A DNA stretch of 64,000 nt from Petrolisthes cinctipes (lineage: Eukaryota; Arthropoda; Malacostraca; Decapoda; Porcellanidae): assembly GCA_033782935.1 (NCBI GenBank), contig JAWQEG010000065.1:397001-461000 (forward strand). Direction: 5' to 3'. Shown here piece after piece: positions 38,995 through 53,128 of the stretch. Numbering within the stretch: the stretch's first letter is position 1; each line of letters starts with the position of its first letter. Below the pieces are notes generated by a model, which worked only from the letters and a program-made list of their open reading frames with translations, was not told the origin of the DNA and made no database searches. The translations under genes were made by a program, and so were the position numbers.

Positions 38995-39971
38995 ACTGTA
39001 CAGATTGCTTCTGGGACCCGAAAATATTGAATTTTCGGGTGTTTTGAGCCTGAATTTGAGATATAAACGGGTACAGAAGATACATGCACATATTGACTTT
39101 GGGCATCTAAAATATCGATTTTCAGCATGTTTTGGGCCTGTATTTTGAAAATACTCTAACACTGAGTAGGCATGTACAGATTGCTTCTGGGACCCCAAAA
39201 TATAGAATTTTCGGGTGTTTTGAGCCTGAATTTGAGATATAAACGGGTACTGAAGATGCATGCACATATCGACTTTTGTGCACCTAAAAGATCGATTTTC
39301 AGTATGTTTTGAGCATGTATTTTGAAAATACTCTAACACGGAGTAGGCATGTACAGATACCTTCTGGGACCTCTAAATATCGAATTTTCGGGTGTTTTGG
39401 GACTGAATATGAGATATCGATTTTTTGGCACCTAAAATGTCGATTTTTAGCATGTTTTTAGCCTATATTTTGAAAATATTCTAGCACTGTGTAGGCATGT
39501 ACAGATTGCTTCTGGGACCCCAAAATATTGAATTTTCGGGTGTTTTGAGCCTGAATTTGAGATATAAACGGGTACAGAAGATACATGCACATATTGACTT
39601 TGGGCATCTAAAATATCGATTTTCAGCATGTTTTGGGTCTGTATTTTGAAAATACTCTAACACTGAGTAGGCATGTACAGATTGCTTCTGGGACCCCTAA
39701 ATATCGAATTTTCGGGTGTTTTGGGACTGAATTTTTGGCACCTAAAAGATCGATTTTTAGCATGTTTTTAGCCTACATTTTGAAAAAATTCTAGCACTGT
39801 ACAGATTGCTTCTGGGACCCCAAAATATTGAATTTTCGGGTGTTTTGAGCCTGAATTTGAGATATAAACGGGTACAGAAGATATATGCACATATTGACTT
39901 TGGGCACCAAAAATATAGATTTTCAGCATGTTTTGGGCCTGAATTTTGAAAATACTCTAACACGGAGTAGG
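38995..39971. repeat. 977 bp module A1-B1-C2-A1-C1(short)-A2, copy 1
   Basis: Contains the gaatatgagatatcg variant of C2 (39348-39495) and the doubly deleted C1 at 39672-39795. B is missing between the second A1 and that C1. The same module recurs at 48867, 52152, 54258 and 60975. Confidence 0.8.
39672..39795 (+). repeat. C1 with 14 bp and 10 bp deletions (124 bp), copy 1
   Basis: Reads gactgaatttttggcacc: 14 bp are missing between two TTT tracts, removing gagatatcgac. It also carries gaaaaaattc and the gcactgtacag junction. All seven such copies share these changes, so they descend from one founder. Confidence 0.85.
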
Positions 39972-41789
39972 CATGTACAGATCGCTTCTGGGACCCCAAA
40001 ATATCGAATTTTCGGGTGTTTAGGGCCAGAATTTGAGATATAAACGGGTACAGAAGATGCATGCACATATCGACTTTTGGGCACCTAAAAGATCGATTTT
40101 CAGTATGTTTTTGGCCTGTATTTTGAAAATACTCTAACACGGAGTAAGCATGTACAGATACCTTCTGGGACCTCTAAATATCGAATTTTCGGGTGTTTTG
40201 GGACTGAATTTGAGATATCGATTTTTTGGCACCTAAAATGTCGATTTTTAGCATGTTTTTAGCCTATATTTTGAAAATATTCTAGCACTGTGTAGGCATG
40301 TACAGATTGCTTCTGGGACCCCAAAATATTGAATTTTCGGGTGTTTTGAGCCTGAATTTGAGATATAAACGGGTACAGAAGATACATGCACATATTGACT
40401 TTGGGCATCTAAAATATCGATTTTCAGCATGTTTTGGGTCTGTATTTTGAAAATACTCTAACACTGAGTAGGCATGTACAGATTGCTTCTGGGACCCCAA
40501 AATATTGAATTTTCGGGTGTTTTGAGCCTGAATTTGAGATATAAAAGGGTACTGAAGATGCATGCACATATCGACTTTTGGGCACCTAAAAGATCGATTT
40601 TCAGTATGTTTTGAGCATGTATTTTGAAAATACTCTAACACGGAGTAGGCATGTACAGATCGCTTCTGGAACCCCTAAATATCGAATTTTCAGGTGTTTT
40701 GGGACTGAATTTGAGATATCGACTTTTTGGCACCTAAAAGATCGATTTTTAGCATGTTTTTAGCCTATATTTTGAAAATATTCTAGCACTGTACAGATTG
40801 CTTCTGGGACCCGAAAATATTGAATTTTCGGGTGTTTTGAGCCTGGATTTGAGATATAAACGGGTACAGAAGATACATGCACATATTGACTTTGGGCATC
40901 TAAAATATCGATTTTCAGCATGTTTTGGGTCTGTATTTTGAAAATACTCTAACACTGAGTAGGCATGTACAGATTGCTTCTGGGACCCCAAAATATTGAA
41001 TTTTCGGGTGTTTTGAGCCTGAATTTGAGATATAAACGGGTACTGAAGATGCATGCACATATCGACTTTTGTGCACCTAAAAGATCGATTTTTTGTATGT
41101 TTTGAGCATGTATTTTGAAAATACTCTAACACGGAGTAGGCATGTACAGATCGCTTCTGGGCCCCCTAAATATCGAATTTTCGGGTGTTTTGGGACTGAA
41201 TTTGAGATATCGACTTTTTGGCACCTAAAAGATCGATTTTTAGCATGTTTTTAGCCTATATTTTGAAAATATTCTAGCACTGAGTAGGCATGTACAGATT
41301 GCTTCTGGGACCCCAAAATATTGAATTTTCGGGTGTTTTGAGCCTGAATTTGAGATATAAACGGGTACAGAAGATACATGCACATATTGACTTTGGGCAT
41401 CTAAAATATCGATTTTCAGCATGTTTTGGGCCTGTATTTTGAAAATACTCTAACACTGAGTGGGCATGTACAGATTGCTTCTGGGACCCCAAAATATTGA
41501 ATTTTCGGGTGTTTTGAGCCTGAATTTGAGATATAAACGGGTACTGAAGATGCATGCACATATCGACTTTTGTGCACCTAAAAGATCGATTTTCAGTATG
41601 TTTTGAGCATGTATTTTTAAAATACTCTAACACGGAGTAGGCATGTACAGATACCTTCTGGGACCTCTAAATATCGAATTTTCGGGTGTTTTGGGGCTTA
41701 AATTGAGATATCGATTTTTTGGAACCTAAAATGTCGATTTTTAGCATGTTTTTAGCCTATATTTTGAAAATATTCTAGCACTGTGTAGA

Positions 41790-42280
41790 CATGTACAGAT
41801 TGCTTCTGGGACCCCAAAATATTGAATTTTCGGGTGTTTTGAGGCTGAATTTGAGATATAAACGGGTACTGAAGATGCATGCACATATCGACTTTTGTGC
41901 ACCTAAAAGATCGATTTTCAGTATGTTTTGAGCATGTATTTTGAAAATACTCTAACACGGACTAGGCATGTACAGATCGCTTCTGGGACCCCTAAATATC
42001 GAATTTTCGGGTGTTTTGGGACTGAATTTGAGATATCGACTTTTGTGCACCTAAAAGATCGATTTTTAGCATGTTTTTAACCTATATTTTGAAAATATTC
42101 TAGCACTGTACAGATTGCTTCTGGGACCCCAAAATATTGAATTTTCGGGTGTGTTGAGCCTGAATTTGAGATATAAACGGGTACAGAAGATACATGCACA
42201 TATTGACTTTGGGCACCAAAAATATAGATTTTCAGCATGTTTTGGGCCTGAATTTTGAAAATACTCTAACACGGAGTAGG
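41790..42280. repeat. 491 bp block B1-C1-A2, copy 1 (offset 992 bp)
   Basis: B1 with ttttgaggctg, C1 with cgacttttgtgcacc and the 10 bp deletion, and A2 with ggtgtgttgagcc and aatatagattttc. The same block is at 42782-43272 and 31567-32057. Confidence 0.8.
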
Positions 42281-42605
42281 CATGTACAGATCGCTTCTGG
42301 GACCCCAAAATATCGAATTTTCGGGTGTTTAGGGCCAGAATTTGAGATATAAACGGGTACAGAAGATGCATGCACATATCGACTTTTGGGCACCTAAAAG
42401 ATCGATTTTCAGTATGTTTTTGGCCTGTATTTTGAAAATACTCTAACACGGAGTAAGCATGTACAGATACCTTCTGGGACCTCTAAATATCGAATTTTCG
42501 GGTGTTTTGGGACTGAATTTGAGATATCGATTTTTTGGCACCTAAAATGTCGATTTTTAGCATGTTTTTAGCCTATATTTTGAAAATATTCTAGCACTGA
42601 GTAGG

Positions 42606-42781
42606 CATGTACAGATTGCTTCTGGGACCCCAAAATATTGAATTTTCGGGTGTTTTGAGCCTGAATTTGAGATATAAACGGGTACAGAAGATACATGCAC
42701 ATATTGACTTTGGGCATCTAAAATATCGATTTTCAGCATGTTTTTAGCCTATATTTTGAAAATATTCTAGCACTGTGTAGA
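42606..42781 (+). repeat. Chimeric monomer, A1 front with C2 rear
   Basis: A1 up to atcgattttcagcatg, then tttttagcctatattttg and a gcactgtgtagac end typical of C2. Length is 176 bp. This is the crossover junction that produced the following 42782-43272 copy. Confidence 0.82.
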
Positions 42782-43272
42782 CATGTACAGATTGCTTCTG
42801 GGACCCCAAAATATTGAATTTTCGGGTGTTTTGAGGCTGAATTTGAGATATAAACGGGTACTGAAGATGCATGCACATATCGACTTTTGTGCACCTAAAA
42901 GATCGATTTTCAGTATGTTTTGAGCATGTATTTTGAAAATACTCTAACACGGACTAGGCATGTACAGATCGCTTCTGGGACCCCTAAATATCGAATTTTC
43001 GGGTGTTTTGGGACTGAATTTGAGATATCGACTTTTGTGCACCTAAAAGATCGATTTTTAGCATGTTTTTAACCTATATTTTGAAAATATTCTAGCACTG
43101 TACAGATTGCTTCTGGGACCCCAAAATATTGAATTTTCGGGTGTGTTGAGCCTGAATTTGAGATATAAACGGGTACAGAAGATACATGCACATATTGACT
43201 TTGGGCACCAAAAATATAGATTTTCAGCATGTTTTGGGCCTGAATTTTGAAAATACTCTAACACGGAGTAGG
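42782..43272. repeat. 491 bp block B1-C1-A2, copy 2
   Basis: Repeats 41790-42280 992 bp later, directly after the A1/C2 chimera. The following monomer is B1 (ggcaccccaaaatattg), as at 32058, whereas copy 1 is followed by B2. Confidence 0.8.
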
Positions 43273-43597
43273 CATGTACAGATTGCTTCTGGCACCCCAA
43301 AATATTGAATTTTCGGGTGTTTTGAGACTGAATTTGAGATATAAACGGGTACTGAAGATGCATGCACATATCGACTTTTGTGCACCTAAAAGATCGATTT
43401 TCAGTATGTTTTGAGCATGTATTTTGAAAATACTCTAACACGGAGTAGGCATGTACAGATCGCTTCTGGGCCCCCTAAATATCGAATTTTCGGGTGTTTT
43501 GGGACTGAATTTGAGATATCGACTTTTTGGCACCTAAAAGATCGATTTTTAGCATGTTTTTAGATTATATTTTGAAAATATTCTAGCACTGAGTAGG

Positions 43598-46500
43598 CAT
43601 GTACAGATTGCTTCTGGGACCCCAAAATATTGAATTTTCGGGTGTTTTGAGCCTGAATTTGAGATATAAACGGGTACAGAAGATACATGCACATATTGAC
43701 TTTGGGCACCAAAAATATCGATTTTCAGCATGTTTTGGGCCTGAATTTTGAAAATACTCTAACACGGAGTAGGCATGTACAGATCGCTTCTGGGACCCCA
43801 AAATATCGAATTTTCGGGTGTTTAGGGCCAGAATTTGAGATATAAACGGGTACAGAAGATGCATGCACATATCGACTTTTGGGCACCTAAAAGATCGATT
43901 TTCAGTATGTTTTTGGCCTGTATTTTGAAAATACTCTAACACGGAGTAAGCATGTACAGATACCTTCTGGGACCTCTAAATATCGAATTTTCGGGTGTTT
44001 TGGGACTGAATTTGAGATATCGATTTTTTGGCACCTAAAATGTCGATTTTTAGCATGTTTTTAGCCTATATTTTGAAAATATTCTAGCACTGTGTAGGCA
44101 TGTACAGATTGCTTCTGGGACCCCAAAATATAGAATTTTCGGGTGTTTTGAGCCTGAATTTGAGATATAAACGGGTACCGAAGATACATGCACATATTGA
44201 CTTTGGGCATCTAAAATATCGATTTTTAGCATGTTTTGGGTCTGTATTTTGAAAATACTCTAACACTGAGTAGGCATGTACAGTTTGCTTCTGGGACCCC
44301 AAAATATCGAATTTTCGGGTGTTTAGGGCCAGAATTTGAGATATAAACGGGTACAGAAGATGCATGCACATATCGACTTTTGGGCACCTAAAAGATCGAT
44401 TTTCAGTATGTTTTTGGCCTGTACTTTGAAAATACTCTAACACGGAGTAAGCATGTACAGATACCTTCTGGGACCTCTAAATATCGAATTTTCGGGTGTT
44501 TTGGGACTGAATTTGAGATATCGATTTTTTGGCACCTAAAATGTCGATTTTTAGCATGTTTTTAGCCTATATTTTGAAAATATTCTAGCACTGTGTAGGC
44601 ATGTACAGATTGCTTCTGGGACCCCAAAATATAGAATTTTCGGGTGTTTTGAGCCTGAATTTGAGATATAAACGGGTACCGAAGATACATGCACATATTG
44701 ACTTTGGGCATCTAAAATATCGATTTTTAGCATGTTTTGGGTCTGTATTTTGAAAATACTCTAACACTGAGTAGGCATGTACAGATTGCTTCTGGGACCC
44801 CAAAATATTGAATTTTCGGGTGTTTTGAGCCTGAATTTGAGATATAAACGTGTACTGAAGATGCATGCACATATCGACTTTTGTGCACCTAAAAGATCGA
44901 TTTTCAGTATGTTTTGAGCATGTATTTTGAAAATACTCTAACACGGAGTAGGCATGTACAGATCGCTTCAGGGACCCCTAAATATCGAATTTTCGGGTGT
45001 TTTGGGACTGAATTTGAGATATCGACTTTTTGGCACCTAAAAGATCGATTTTTAGCATGTTTTTAGCCTATATTTTGAAAATATTCTAGCACTGTACAGA
45101 TTGCTTCTGGGACCCGAAAATATTGAATTTTCGGGTGTTTTGAGCCTGAATTTGAGATATAAACGGGTACAGAAGATACATGCACATATTGACTTTGGGC
45201 ACCAAAAATATCGATTTTCAGCATGTTTTGGGCCTGAATTTTGAAAATACTCTAACACGGAGTAGGCATGTACAGATCGCTTCTGGGACCCCAAAATATC
45301 GAATTTTCGGGTGTTTAGGGCCAGAATTTGAGATATAAACGGGTACAGAAGATGCATGCACATATCGACTTTTGGGCACCTAAAAGATCGATTTCAGTAT
45401 GTTTTTGGCCTGTATTTTGAAAATACTCTAACACGGAGTAGGCATGTACAGATACCTTCTGGGACCTCTAAATATCGAATTTTCGGGTGTTTTGGGACTG
45501 AATTTGAGATATCGACTTTTTGGCACCTAAAAGATCGATTTTTAGCATGTTTTTAGCCTATATTTTGAAAATATTCTAGCACTGAGTAGGCATGTACAGA
45601 TTGCTTCTGGGACCCCAAAATATTGAATTTTCGGGTGTTTTGAGCCTGAATTTGAGATATAAACGGGTACAGAAGATACATGCACATATTGAATTTGGGC
45701 ATCTAAAATATCGATTTTCAGCATGTTTTGGGCCTGTATTTTGAAAATGCTCTAACACTGAGTAGGCATGTACAGATTGCTTCTGGGACCCCAAAATATA
45801 GAATTTTCGGGTGTTTTGAGCCTGAATTTGAGATATAAACGGGTACTGAAGATGCATGCACATATCGACTTTTGTGCACCTAAAAGATCGATTTTCAGTA
45901 TGTTTTGAGCATGTATTTTTAAAATACTCTAACACGGAGTAGGCATGTACAGATACCTTCTGGGACCTCTAAATATCGAATTTTCGGGTGTTTTTGGGCT
46001 GAAATTGAGATATCGATTTTTTGGCACCTAAAATGTCGATTTTTAGCATGTTTTTAGCCTATATTTTGAAAATATTCTAGCACTGTGTAGACATGTACAG
46101 ATTGCTTCTGGGACCCCAAAATATTGAATTTTCGGGTGTTTTGAGCCTGAATTTGAGATATAAACGGGTACAGAAGATGCATGCACATATCGACTTTTGT
46201 GCACCTAAAAGATCGATTTCAGTATGTTTTGAGCATGTATTTTGAAAATACTCTAACACGGAGTAGGCATGTACAGATCGCTTCTGGGACCCCTAAATAT
46301 CGAATTTTCGGGTGTTTTGGGACTGAATTTGAGATATCGACTTTTTGGCACCTAAAAGATCGATTTTTAGCATGTTTTTAGCCTATATTTTGAAAATATT
46401 CTAGCACTGTACAGATTGCTTCTGGGACCCGAAAATATTGAATTTTCGGGTGTTTTGAGCCTGAATTTGAGATATAAACGGGTACAGAAGATACATGCAC

Positions 46501-47700
46501 ATATTGACTTTGGGCACCAAAAATATCGATTTTCAGCATGTTTTGGGCCTGAATTTTGAAAATACTCTATCACGGAGTAGGCATGTACAGATCGCTTCTG
46601 GGACCCCAAAATATCGAATTTTCGGGTGTTTAGGGCCAGAATTTGAGATATAAACGGGTACAGAAGATGCATGCACATATCGACTTTTGGGCACCTAAAA
46701 GATCGATTTTCAGTATGTTTTTGGCCTGTATTTTGAAAATACTCTAACACGGAGTAAGCATGTACAGATACCTTCTGGGACCTCTCAATATCGAATTTTC
46801 GGGTGTTTTGGGACTGAATTTGAGATATCGATTTTTTGGCACCTAAAATGTCGATTTTTAGCATGTTTTTAGCCTATAATTTGAAAATATTCTAGCACTG
46901 TGTAGGCATGTACAGATTGCTTCTGGGACCCCAAAATATTGAATTTTCGGGTGTTTTGAGCCTGAATTTGAGATATAAACGGGTACAGAAGATACATGCA
47001 CATATTGACTTTGGGCATCTAAAATATCGATTTTTAGCGTGTTTTGGGTCTGTATTTTGAAAATACTCTAACACTGAGTAGGCATATACAGATTGCTTCT
47101 GGGACCCCAAAATATTGAATTTTCGGGTGTTTTGAGCCTGAATTTGAGATATAAACAGGTACAGAAGATGCATGCACATTACGACTTTTGGGCACCTAAA
47201 AGATCGATTTTCAGTATGTTTTGAGCATGTATTTTGAAAATACTCTAACACGGAGTAGACATGTACAGATCGCTTCTGGGACCCCTAAATATCGAATTTT
47301 CGGGTGTTTTGGGACTGAATTTGAGATATCGACTTTTTGGCACCTAAAAGATCGATTTTTAGCATGTTTTTAGCCTATATTTTGAAAAAATTCTAGCACT
47401 GTACAGATTGCTTCTGGGACCCCAAAATATTGAATTTTCGGGTGTTTTGAGCCTGAATTTGAGATATAAACGGGTACAGAAGATACATGCACATATTGAC
47501 TTTGGGCATCTAAAATATCGATTTTCAGCATGTTTTGGGCCTGTATTTTGAAAATACTCTAACACTGAGTAGGCATGTACAGATTGCTTCTGGGACCCCA
47601 AAATATTGAATTTTCGGGTGTTTTGAGCCTGAATTTGAGATATAAACGGGTACTGAAGATGCATGCACATATCGACTTTTGTGCACCTAAAAGATCGATT
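43598..47700. repeat. 4.1 kb duplicated block, copy 1 (offset 13,577 bp)
   Basis: All monomer starts from 43598 to 47574 reappear exactly 13,577 bp later, through about 22 monomers including two 176 bp B monomers (cgatttcag) and three 10 bp deletions. It is the longest collinear duplication I can trace. The match ends inside the chimeric monomer 47574-47750. Confidence 0.85.
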
Positions 47701-47750
47701 TTCAGCATGTTTTGGGTCTGTATTTTGAAAATACTCTAACACTGAGTAGG
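47574..47750 (+). repeat. Chimeric monomer, B1 front with A1 rear
   Basis: B1 up to aaaagatcgattttcag (with gtactgaagatgcatg and cttttgtgcacc), then catgttttgggtctg and a cactgagtagg end as in A1. It precedes a doubly deleted C1, so it looks like an in-register crossover that shortened the 977 bp module. Confidence 0.8.
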
Positions 47751-47874
47751 CATGTACAGATTGCTTCTGGGACCCCTAAATATCGAATTTTCGGGTGTTT
47801 TGGGACTGAATTTTTGGCACCTAAAAGATCGATTTTTAGCATGTTTTTAGCCTATATTTTGAAAAAATTCTAGC
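47751..47874 (+). repeat. C1 with 14 bp and 10 bp deletions, copy 2
   Basis: Same 124 bp allele as at 39672; here preceded by the B1/A1 chimera rather than a full A1. Confidence 0.85.
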
Positions 47875-48866
47875 ACTGTACAGATTGCTTCTGGGACCCC
47901 AAAATATTGAATTTTCGGGTGTTTTGAGCCTGAATTTGAGATATAAACGGGTACAGAAGATACATGCACATATTGACTTTGGGCACCAAAAATATAGATT
48001 TTCAGCATGTTTTGGGCCTGAATTTTGAAAATACTCTAACACGGAGTAGGCATGTACAGATCGCTTCTGGGACCCCAAAATATCGAATTTTCGGGTGTTT
48101 AGGGCCAGAATTTGAGATATAAACGGGTACAGAAGATGCATGCACATATCGACTTTTGGGCACCTAAAAGATCGATTTTCAGTATGTTTTTGGCCTGTAT
48201 TTTGAAAATACTCTAACACGGAGTAAGCATGTACAGATACCTTCTGGGACCTCTAAATATCGAATTTTCGGGTGTTTTGGGACTGAATTTGAGATATCGA
48301 TTTTTTGGCACCTAAAATGTCGATTTTTAGCATGTTTTTAGCCTATATTTTGAAAATATTCTAGCACTGTGTAGGCATGTACAGATTGCTTCTGGGACCC
48401 CAAAATATTGAATTTTCGGGTGTTTTGAGCCTGAATTTGAGATATAAACGGGTACAGAAGATACATGCACATATTGACTTTGGGCATCTAAAATATCGAT
48501 TTTTAGCGTGTTTTGGGTCTGTATTTTGAAAATACTCTAACACTGAGTAGGCATATACAGATTGCTTCTGGGACCCCAAAATATTGAATTTTCGGGTGTT
48601 TTGAGCCTGAATTTGAGATATAAACAGGTACAGAAGATGCATGCACATATCGACTTTTGGGCACCTAAAAGATCGATTTTCAGTATGTTTTGAGCATGTA
48701 TTTTGAAAATACTCTAACACGGAGTAGGCATGTACAGATCGCTTCTGGGACCCCTAAATATCGAATTTTCGGGTGTTTTGAGACTGAATTTGAGATATCG
48801 ACTTTTTGGCACCTAAAAGATCGATTTTTAGCATGTTTTTAGCCTATATTTTGAAAAAATTCTAGC

Positions 48867-49843
48867 ACTGTACAGATTGCTTCTGGGACCCCAAAATATT
48901 GAATTTTCGGGTGTTTTGAGCCTGAATTTGAGATATAAACGGGTACAGAAGATACATGCACATATTGACTTTGGGCATCTAAAATATCGATTTTCAGCAT
49001 GTTTTGGGCCTGTATTTTGAAAATACTCTAACACTGAGTAGGCATGTACAGATTGCTTCTGGGACCTCAAAATATTGAATTTTCGGGTGTTTTGAGCCTG
49101 AATTTGAGATATAAACGGGTACTGAAGATGCATGCACATATCGACTTTTGTGCACCTAAAAGATCGATTTTCAGTATGTTTTGAGCATGTATTTTGAAAA
49201 TACTCTAACACGGAGTAGGCATGTACAGATACCTTCTGGGACCTCTAAATATTGAATTTTCGGGTGTTTTGGGACTGAATATGAGATATCGATTTTTTGG
49301 CACCTAAAATGTCGATTTTTAGCATGTTTTTAGCATATATTTTGAAAATATTCTAGCACTGTGTAGGCATGTACAGATTGCTTCTGGGACCCCAAAATAT
49401 TGAATTTTCGGGTGTTTTGAGCCTCTATTTGAGATATAAACGGGTACAGAAGATACATGCACATATTGACTTTGGGCATCTAAAATATCGATTTTCAGCA
49501 TGTTTTGGGTCTGTATTTTGAAAATACTCTAACACTGAGTAGGCATGTACAGATTGCTTCTGGGACCCCTAAATATCGAATTTTCGGGTGTTTTGGGACT
49601 GAATTTTTGGCACCTAAAAGATCGATTTTTAGCATGTTTTTAGCCTATATTTTGAAAAAATTCTAGCACTGTACAGATTGCTTCTGGGACCCCAAAATAT
49701 TGAATTTTCGGGTGTTTTGAGCCTGAATTTGAGATATAAACGGGTACAGAAGATACATGCACATATTGACTTTGGGCACCAAAAATATCGATTTTCAGCA
49801 TGTTTTGGGCCTGAATTTTGAAAATACTCTAACACGGAGTAGG
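48867..49843. repeat. 977 bp module, copy 2
   Basis: Same order and length as 38995-39971; adds the tttttagcatatattttg variant at the C2 end and gcctctatttgag in the second A1. Confidence 0.82.
49544..49667 (+). repeat. C1 with 14 bp and 10 bp deletions, copy 3
   Basis: Same 124 bp allele, inside the 977 bp module. Confidence 0.85.
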
Positions 49844-50020
49844 CATGTACAGATCGCTTCTGGGACCCCAAAATATCGAATTTTCGGGTGTTTAGGGCCA
49901 GAATTTGAGATATAAACGGGTACAGAAGATGCATGCACATATCGACTTTTGGGCACCTAAAAGATCGATTTTCAGTATGTTTTTGGCCTGTATTTTGAAA
50001 ATACTCTAACACGGAGTAAG

Positions 50021-51512
50021 CATGTACAGATACCTTCTGGGACCTCTAAATATCGAATTTTCGGGTGTTTTGGGACTGAATTTGAGATATCGATTTTTTG
50101 GCACCTAAAATGTCGATTTTTAGCATGTTTTTAGCCTATATTTTGAAAATATTCTAGCACTGTGTAGGCATGTACAGATTGCTTCTGGGACCCCAAAATA
50201 TAGAATTTTCGGGTGTTTTGAGCCTGAATTTGAGATATAAACGGGTACCGAAGATACATGCACATATTGACTTTGGGCATCTAAAATATCGATTTTTAGC
50301 ATGTTTTGGGTCTGTATTTTGAAAATACTCTAACACTGAGTAGGCATGTACAGATTGCTTCTGGGACCCCAAAATATCGAATTTTCGGGTGTTTAGGGCC
50401 AGAATTTGAGATATAAACGGGTACAGAAGATGCATGCACATATCGACTTTTGGGCACCTAAAAGATCGATTTTCAGTATGTTTTTGGACTGTACTTTGAA
50501 AATACTCTAACACGGAGTAAGCATGTACAGATACCTTCTGGGACCTCTAAATATCGAATTTTCGGGTGTTTTGGGACTGAATTTGAGATATCGATTTTTT
50601 GGCACCTAAAATGTCGATTTTTAGCATGTTTTTAGCCTATATTTTGAAAATATTCTAGCACTGTGTAGGCATGTACAGATTGCTTCTGGGACCCCAAAAT
50701 ATAGAATTTTCGGGTGTTTTGAGCCTGAATTTGAGATATAAACGGGTACCGAAGATACATGCACATATTGACTTTGGGCATCTAAAATATCGATTTTTAG
50801 CATGTTTTGGGTCTGTATTTTGAAAATACTCTAACACTGAGTAGGCATGTACAGATTGCTTCTGGGACCCCAAAATATTGAATTTTCGGGTGTTTTGAGC
50901 CTGAATTTGAGATATAAACGGGTACTGAAGATGCATGCACATATCGACTTTTGTGCACCTAAAAGATCGATTTTCAGCATGTTTTGAGCATGTATTTTGA
51001 AAATACTCTAACACGGAGTAGGCATGTACAGATCGCTTCAGGGACCCCTAAATATCGAATTTTCGGGTGTTTTGGGACTGAATTTGAGATATCGACTTTT
51101 TGGCACCTAAAAGATCGATTTTTAGCATGTTTTTAGCCTATATTTTGAAAATATTCTAGCACTGTACAGATTGCTTCTGGGACCCGAAAATATTGAATTT
51201 TCGGGTGTTTTGAGCCTGAATTTGAGATATAAACGGGTACAGAAGATACATGCACATATTGACTTTGGGCACCAAAAATATCGATTTTCAGCATGTTTTG
51301 GGCCTGAATTTTGAAAATACTCTAACACGGAGTAGGCATGTACAGATCGCTTCTGGGACCCCAAAATATCGAATTTTCGGGTGTTTAGGGCCAGAATTTG
51401 AGATATAAACGGGTACAGAAGATGCATGCACATATCGACTTTTGGGCACCTAAAAGATCGATTTCAGTATGTTTTTGGCCTGTATTTTGAAAATACTCTA
51501 ACACGGAGTAAG
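50021..51512. repeat. 1.5 kb block repeated four times in the right half
   Basis: C2-A1-B2-C2-A1-B1-C1-A2-B2. Also at 43951-45442, 55235-56726 and 57528-59019. Shared markers: aatatagaattttc and gtaccgaagatac in A1, cctgtactttg in B2, cttcagggacccc in C1, and a 176 bp B2 with cgatttcag. Confidence 0.82.
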
Positions 51513-52151
51513 CATGTACAGATACCTTCTGGGACCTCTAAATATCGAATTTTCGGGTGTTTTGGGACTGAATTTGAGATATCGATTTTTTGGCACCTAA
51601 AATGTCGATTTTTAGCATGTTTTTAGCCTATAATTTGAAAATATTCTAGCACTGTGTAGGCATGTACAGATTGCTTCTGGGACCCCAAAATATTGAATTT
51701 TCGGGTGTTTTGAGCCTGAATTTGAGATATAAACGGGTACAGAAGATACATGCACATATTGACTTTGGGCATCTAAAATATCGATTTTTAGCGTGTTTTG
51801 GGTCTGTATTTTGAAAATACTCTAACACTGAGTAGGCATATACAGATTGCTTCTGGGACCCCAAAATATTGAATTTTCGGGTGTTTTGAGCCTGAATTTG
51901 AGATATAAACAGGTACTAAAGATGCATGCACATATCGACTTTTGGGCACCTAAAAGATCGATTTTCAGTATGTTTTGAGCATGTATTTTGAAAATACTCT
52001 AACACGGAGTAGGCATGTACAGATCGCTTCTGGGACCCCTAAATATCGAATTTTCGGGTGTTTTGGGACTGAATTTGAGATATCGACTTTTTGGCACCTA
52101 AAAGATCGATTTTTAGCATGTTTTTAGCCTATATTTTGAAAAAATTCTAGC

Positions 52152-53128
52152 ACTGTACAGATTGCTTCTGGGACCCCAAAATATTGAATTTTCGGGTGTT
52201 TTGAGCCTGAATTTGAGATATAAACGGGTACAGAAGATACATGCACATATTGACTTTGGGCATCTAAAATATCGATTTTCAGCATGTTTTGGGCCTGTAT
52301 TTTGAAAGTACTCTAACACTGAGTAGGCATGTACAGATTGCTTCTGGGACCCCAAAATATTGAATTTTCGGGTGTTTTGAGCCTGAATTTGAGATATAAA
52401 CGGGTACTGAAGATGCATGCACATATCGACTTTTGTGCACCTAAAAGATCGATTTTCAGTATGTTTTGAGCATGTATTTTGAAAATACTCTAACACGGAG
52501 TAGGCATGTACAGATACCTTCTGGGACCTCTAAATATCGAATTTTCGGGTGTTTTGGGACTGAATATGAGATATCGATTTTTTGGCACCTAAAATGTCGA
52601 TTTTTAGCATGTTTTTAGCATATATTTTGAAAATATTCTAGCACTGTGTAGGCATGTACAGATTGCTTCTGGGACCCCAAAATATTGAATTTTCGGGTGT
52701 TTTGAGCCTGAATTTGAGATATAAACGGGTACAGAAGATACATGCACATATTGACTTTGGGCATCTAAAATATCGATTTTCAGCATGTTTTGGGTCTGTA
52801 TTTTGAAAATACTCTAACACTGAGTAGGCATGTACAGATTGCTTCTGGGACCCCTAAATATCGAATTTTCGGGTGTTTTGGGACTGAATTTTTGGCACCT
52901 AAAAGATCGATTTTTAGCATGTTTTTAGCCTATATTTTGAAAAAATTCTAGCACTGTACAGATTGCTTCTGGGACCCCAAAATATTGAATTTTCGGGTGT
53001 TTTGAGCCTGAATTTGAGATATAAACGGGTACAGAAGATACATGCACATATTGACTTTGGGCACCAAAAATATAGATTTTCAGCATGTTTTGGGCCTGAA
53101 TTTTGAAAATACTCTAACACGGAGTAGG
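52152..53128. repeat. 977 bp module, copy 3
   Basis: Same module; the second A1 has gcctgaatttgag rather than gcctctatttgag. Confidence 0.82.
52829..52952 (+). repeat. C1 with 14 bp and 10 bp deletions, copy 4
   Basis: Same 124 bp allele. Confidence 0.85.

Larger units (their letters stand above)
48228..49843. repeat. 1.6 kb duplicated block, copy 1
   Basis: C2-A1-B-C1-A1-B1-C2-A1-C1(short)-A2. The monomer starts reappear at +3285 (51513-53128) and +12,108 (60336-61951). It contains tttttagcgtgttttggg, gcatatacagattg and ataaacaggtac variants and the 977 bp module. Confidence 0.82.
51513..53128. repeat. 1.6 kb duplicated block, copy 2
   Basis: Second copy of 48228-49843; monomer starts differ by exactly 3285 bp throughout. 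It is followed by C2 rather than B2. Confidence 0.82.

Noticed and set aside
42606..43272. Inverted repeat or hairpin element at the A1/C2 chimera
   Set aside because: All monomers I followed are in the same orientation. The junction is a direct-repeat crossover, not an inversion.
46367..46864. 165-codon minus-strand ORF, the longest in the window (also at 59944-60441)
   Set aside because: It is satellite sequence read through where a small deletion and monomer variants remove a stop. The two copies are part of the 4.1 kb duplication. It has no recognisable domain, and the same DNA is open in an overlapping frame.
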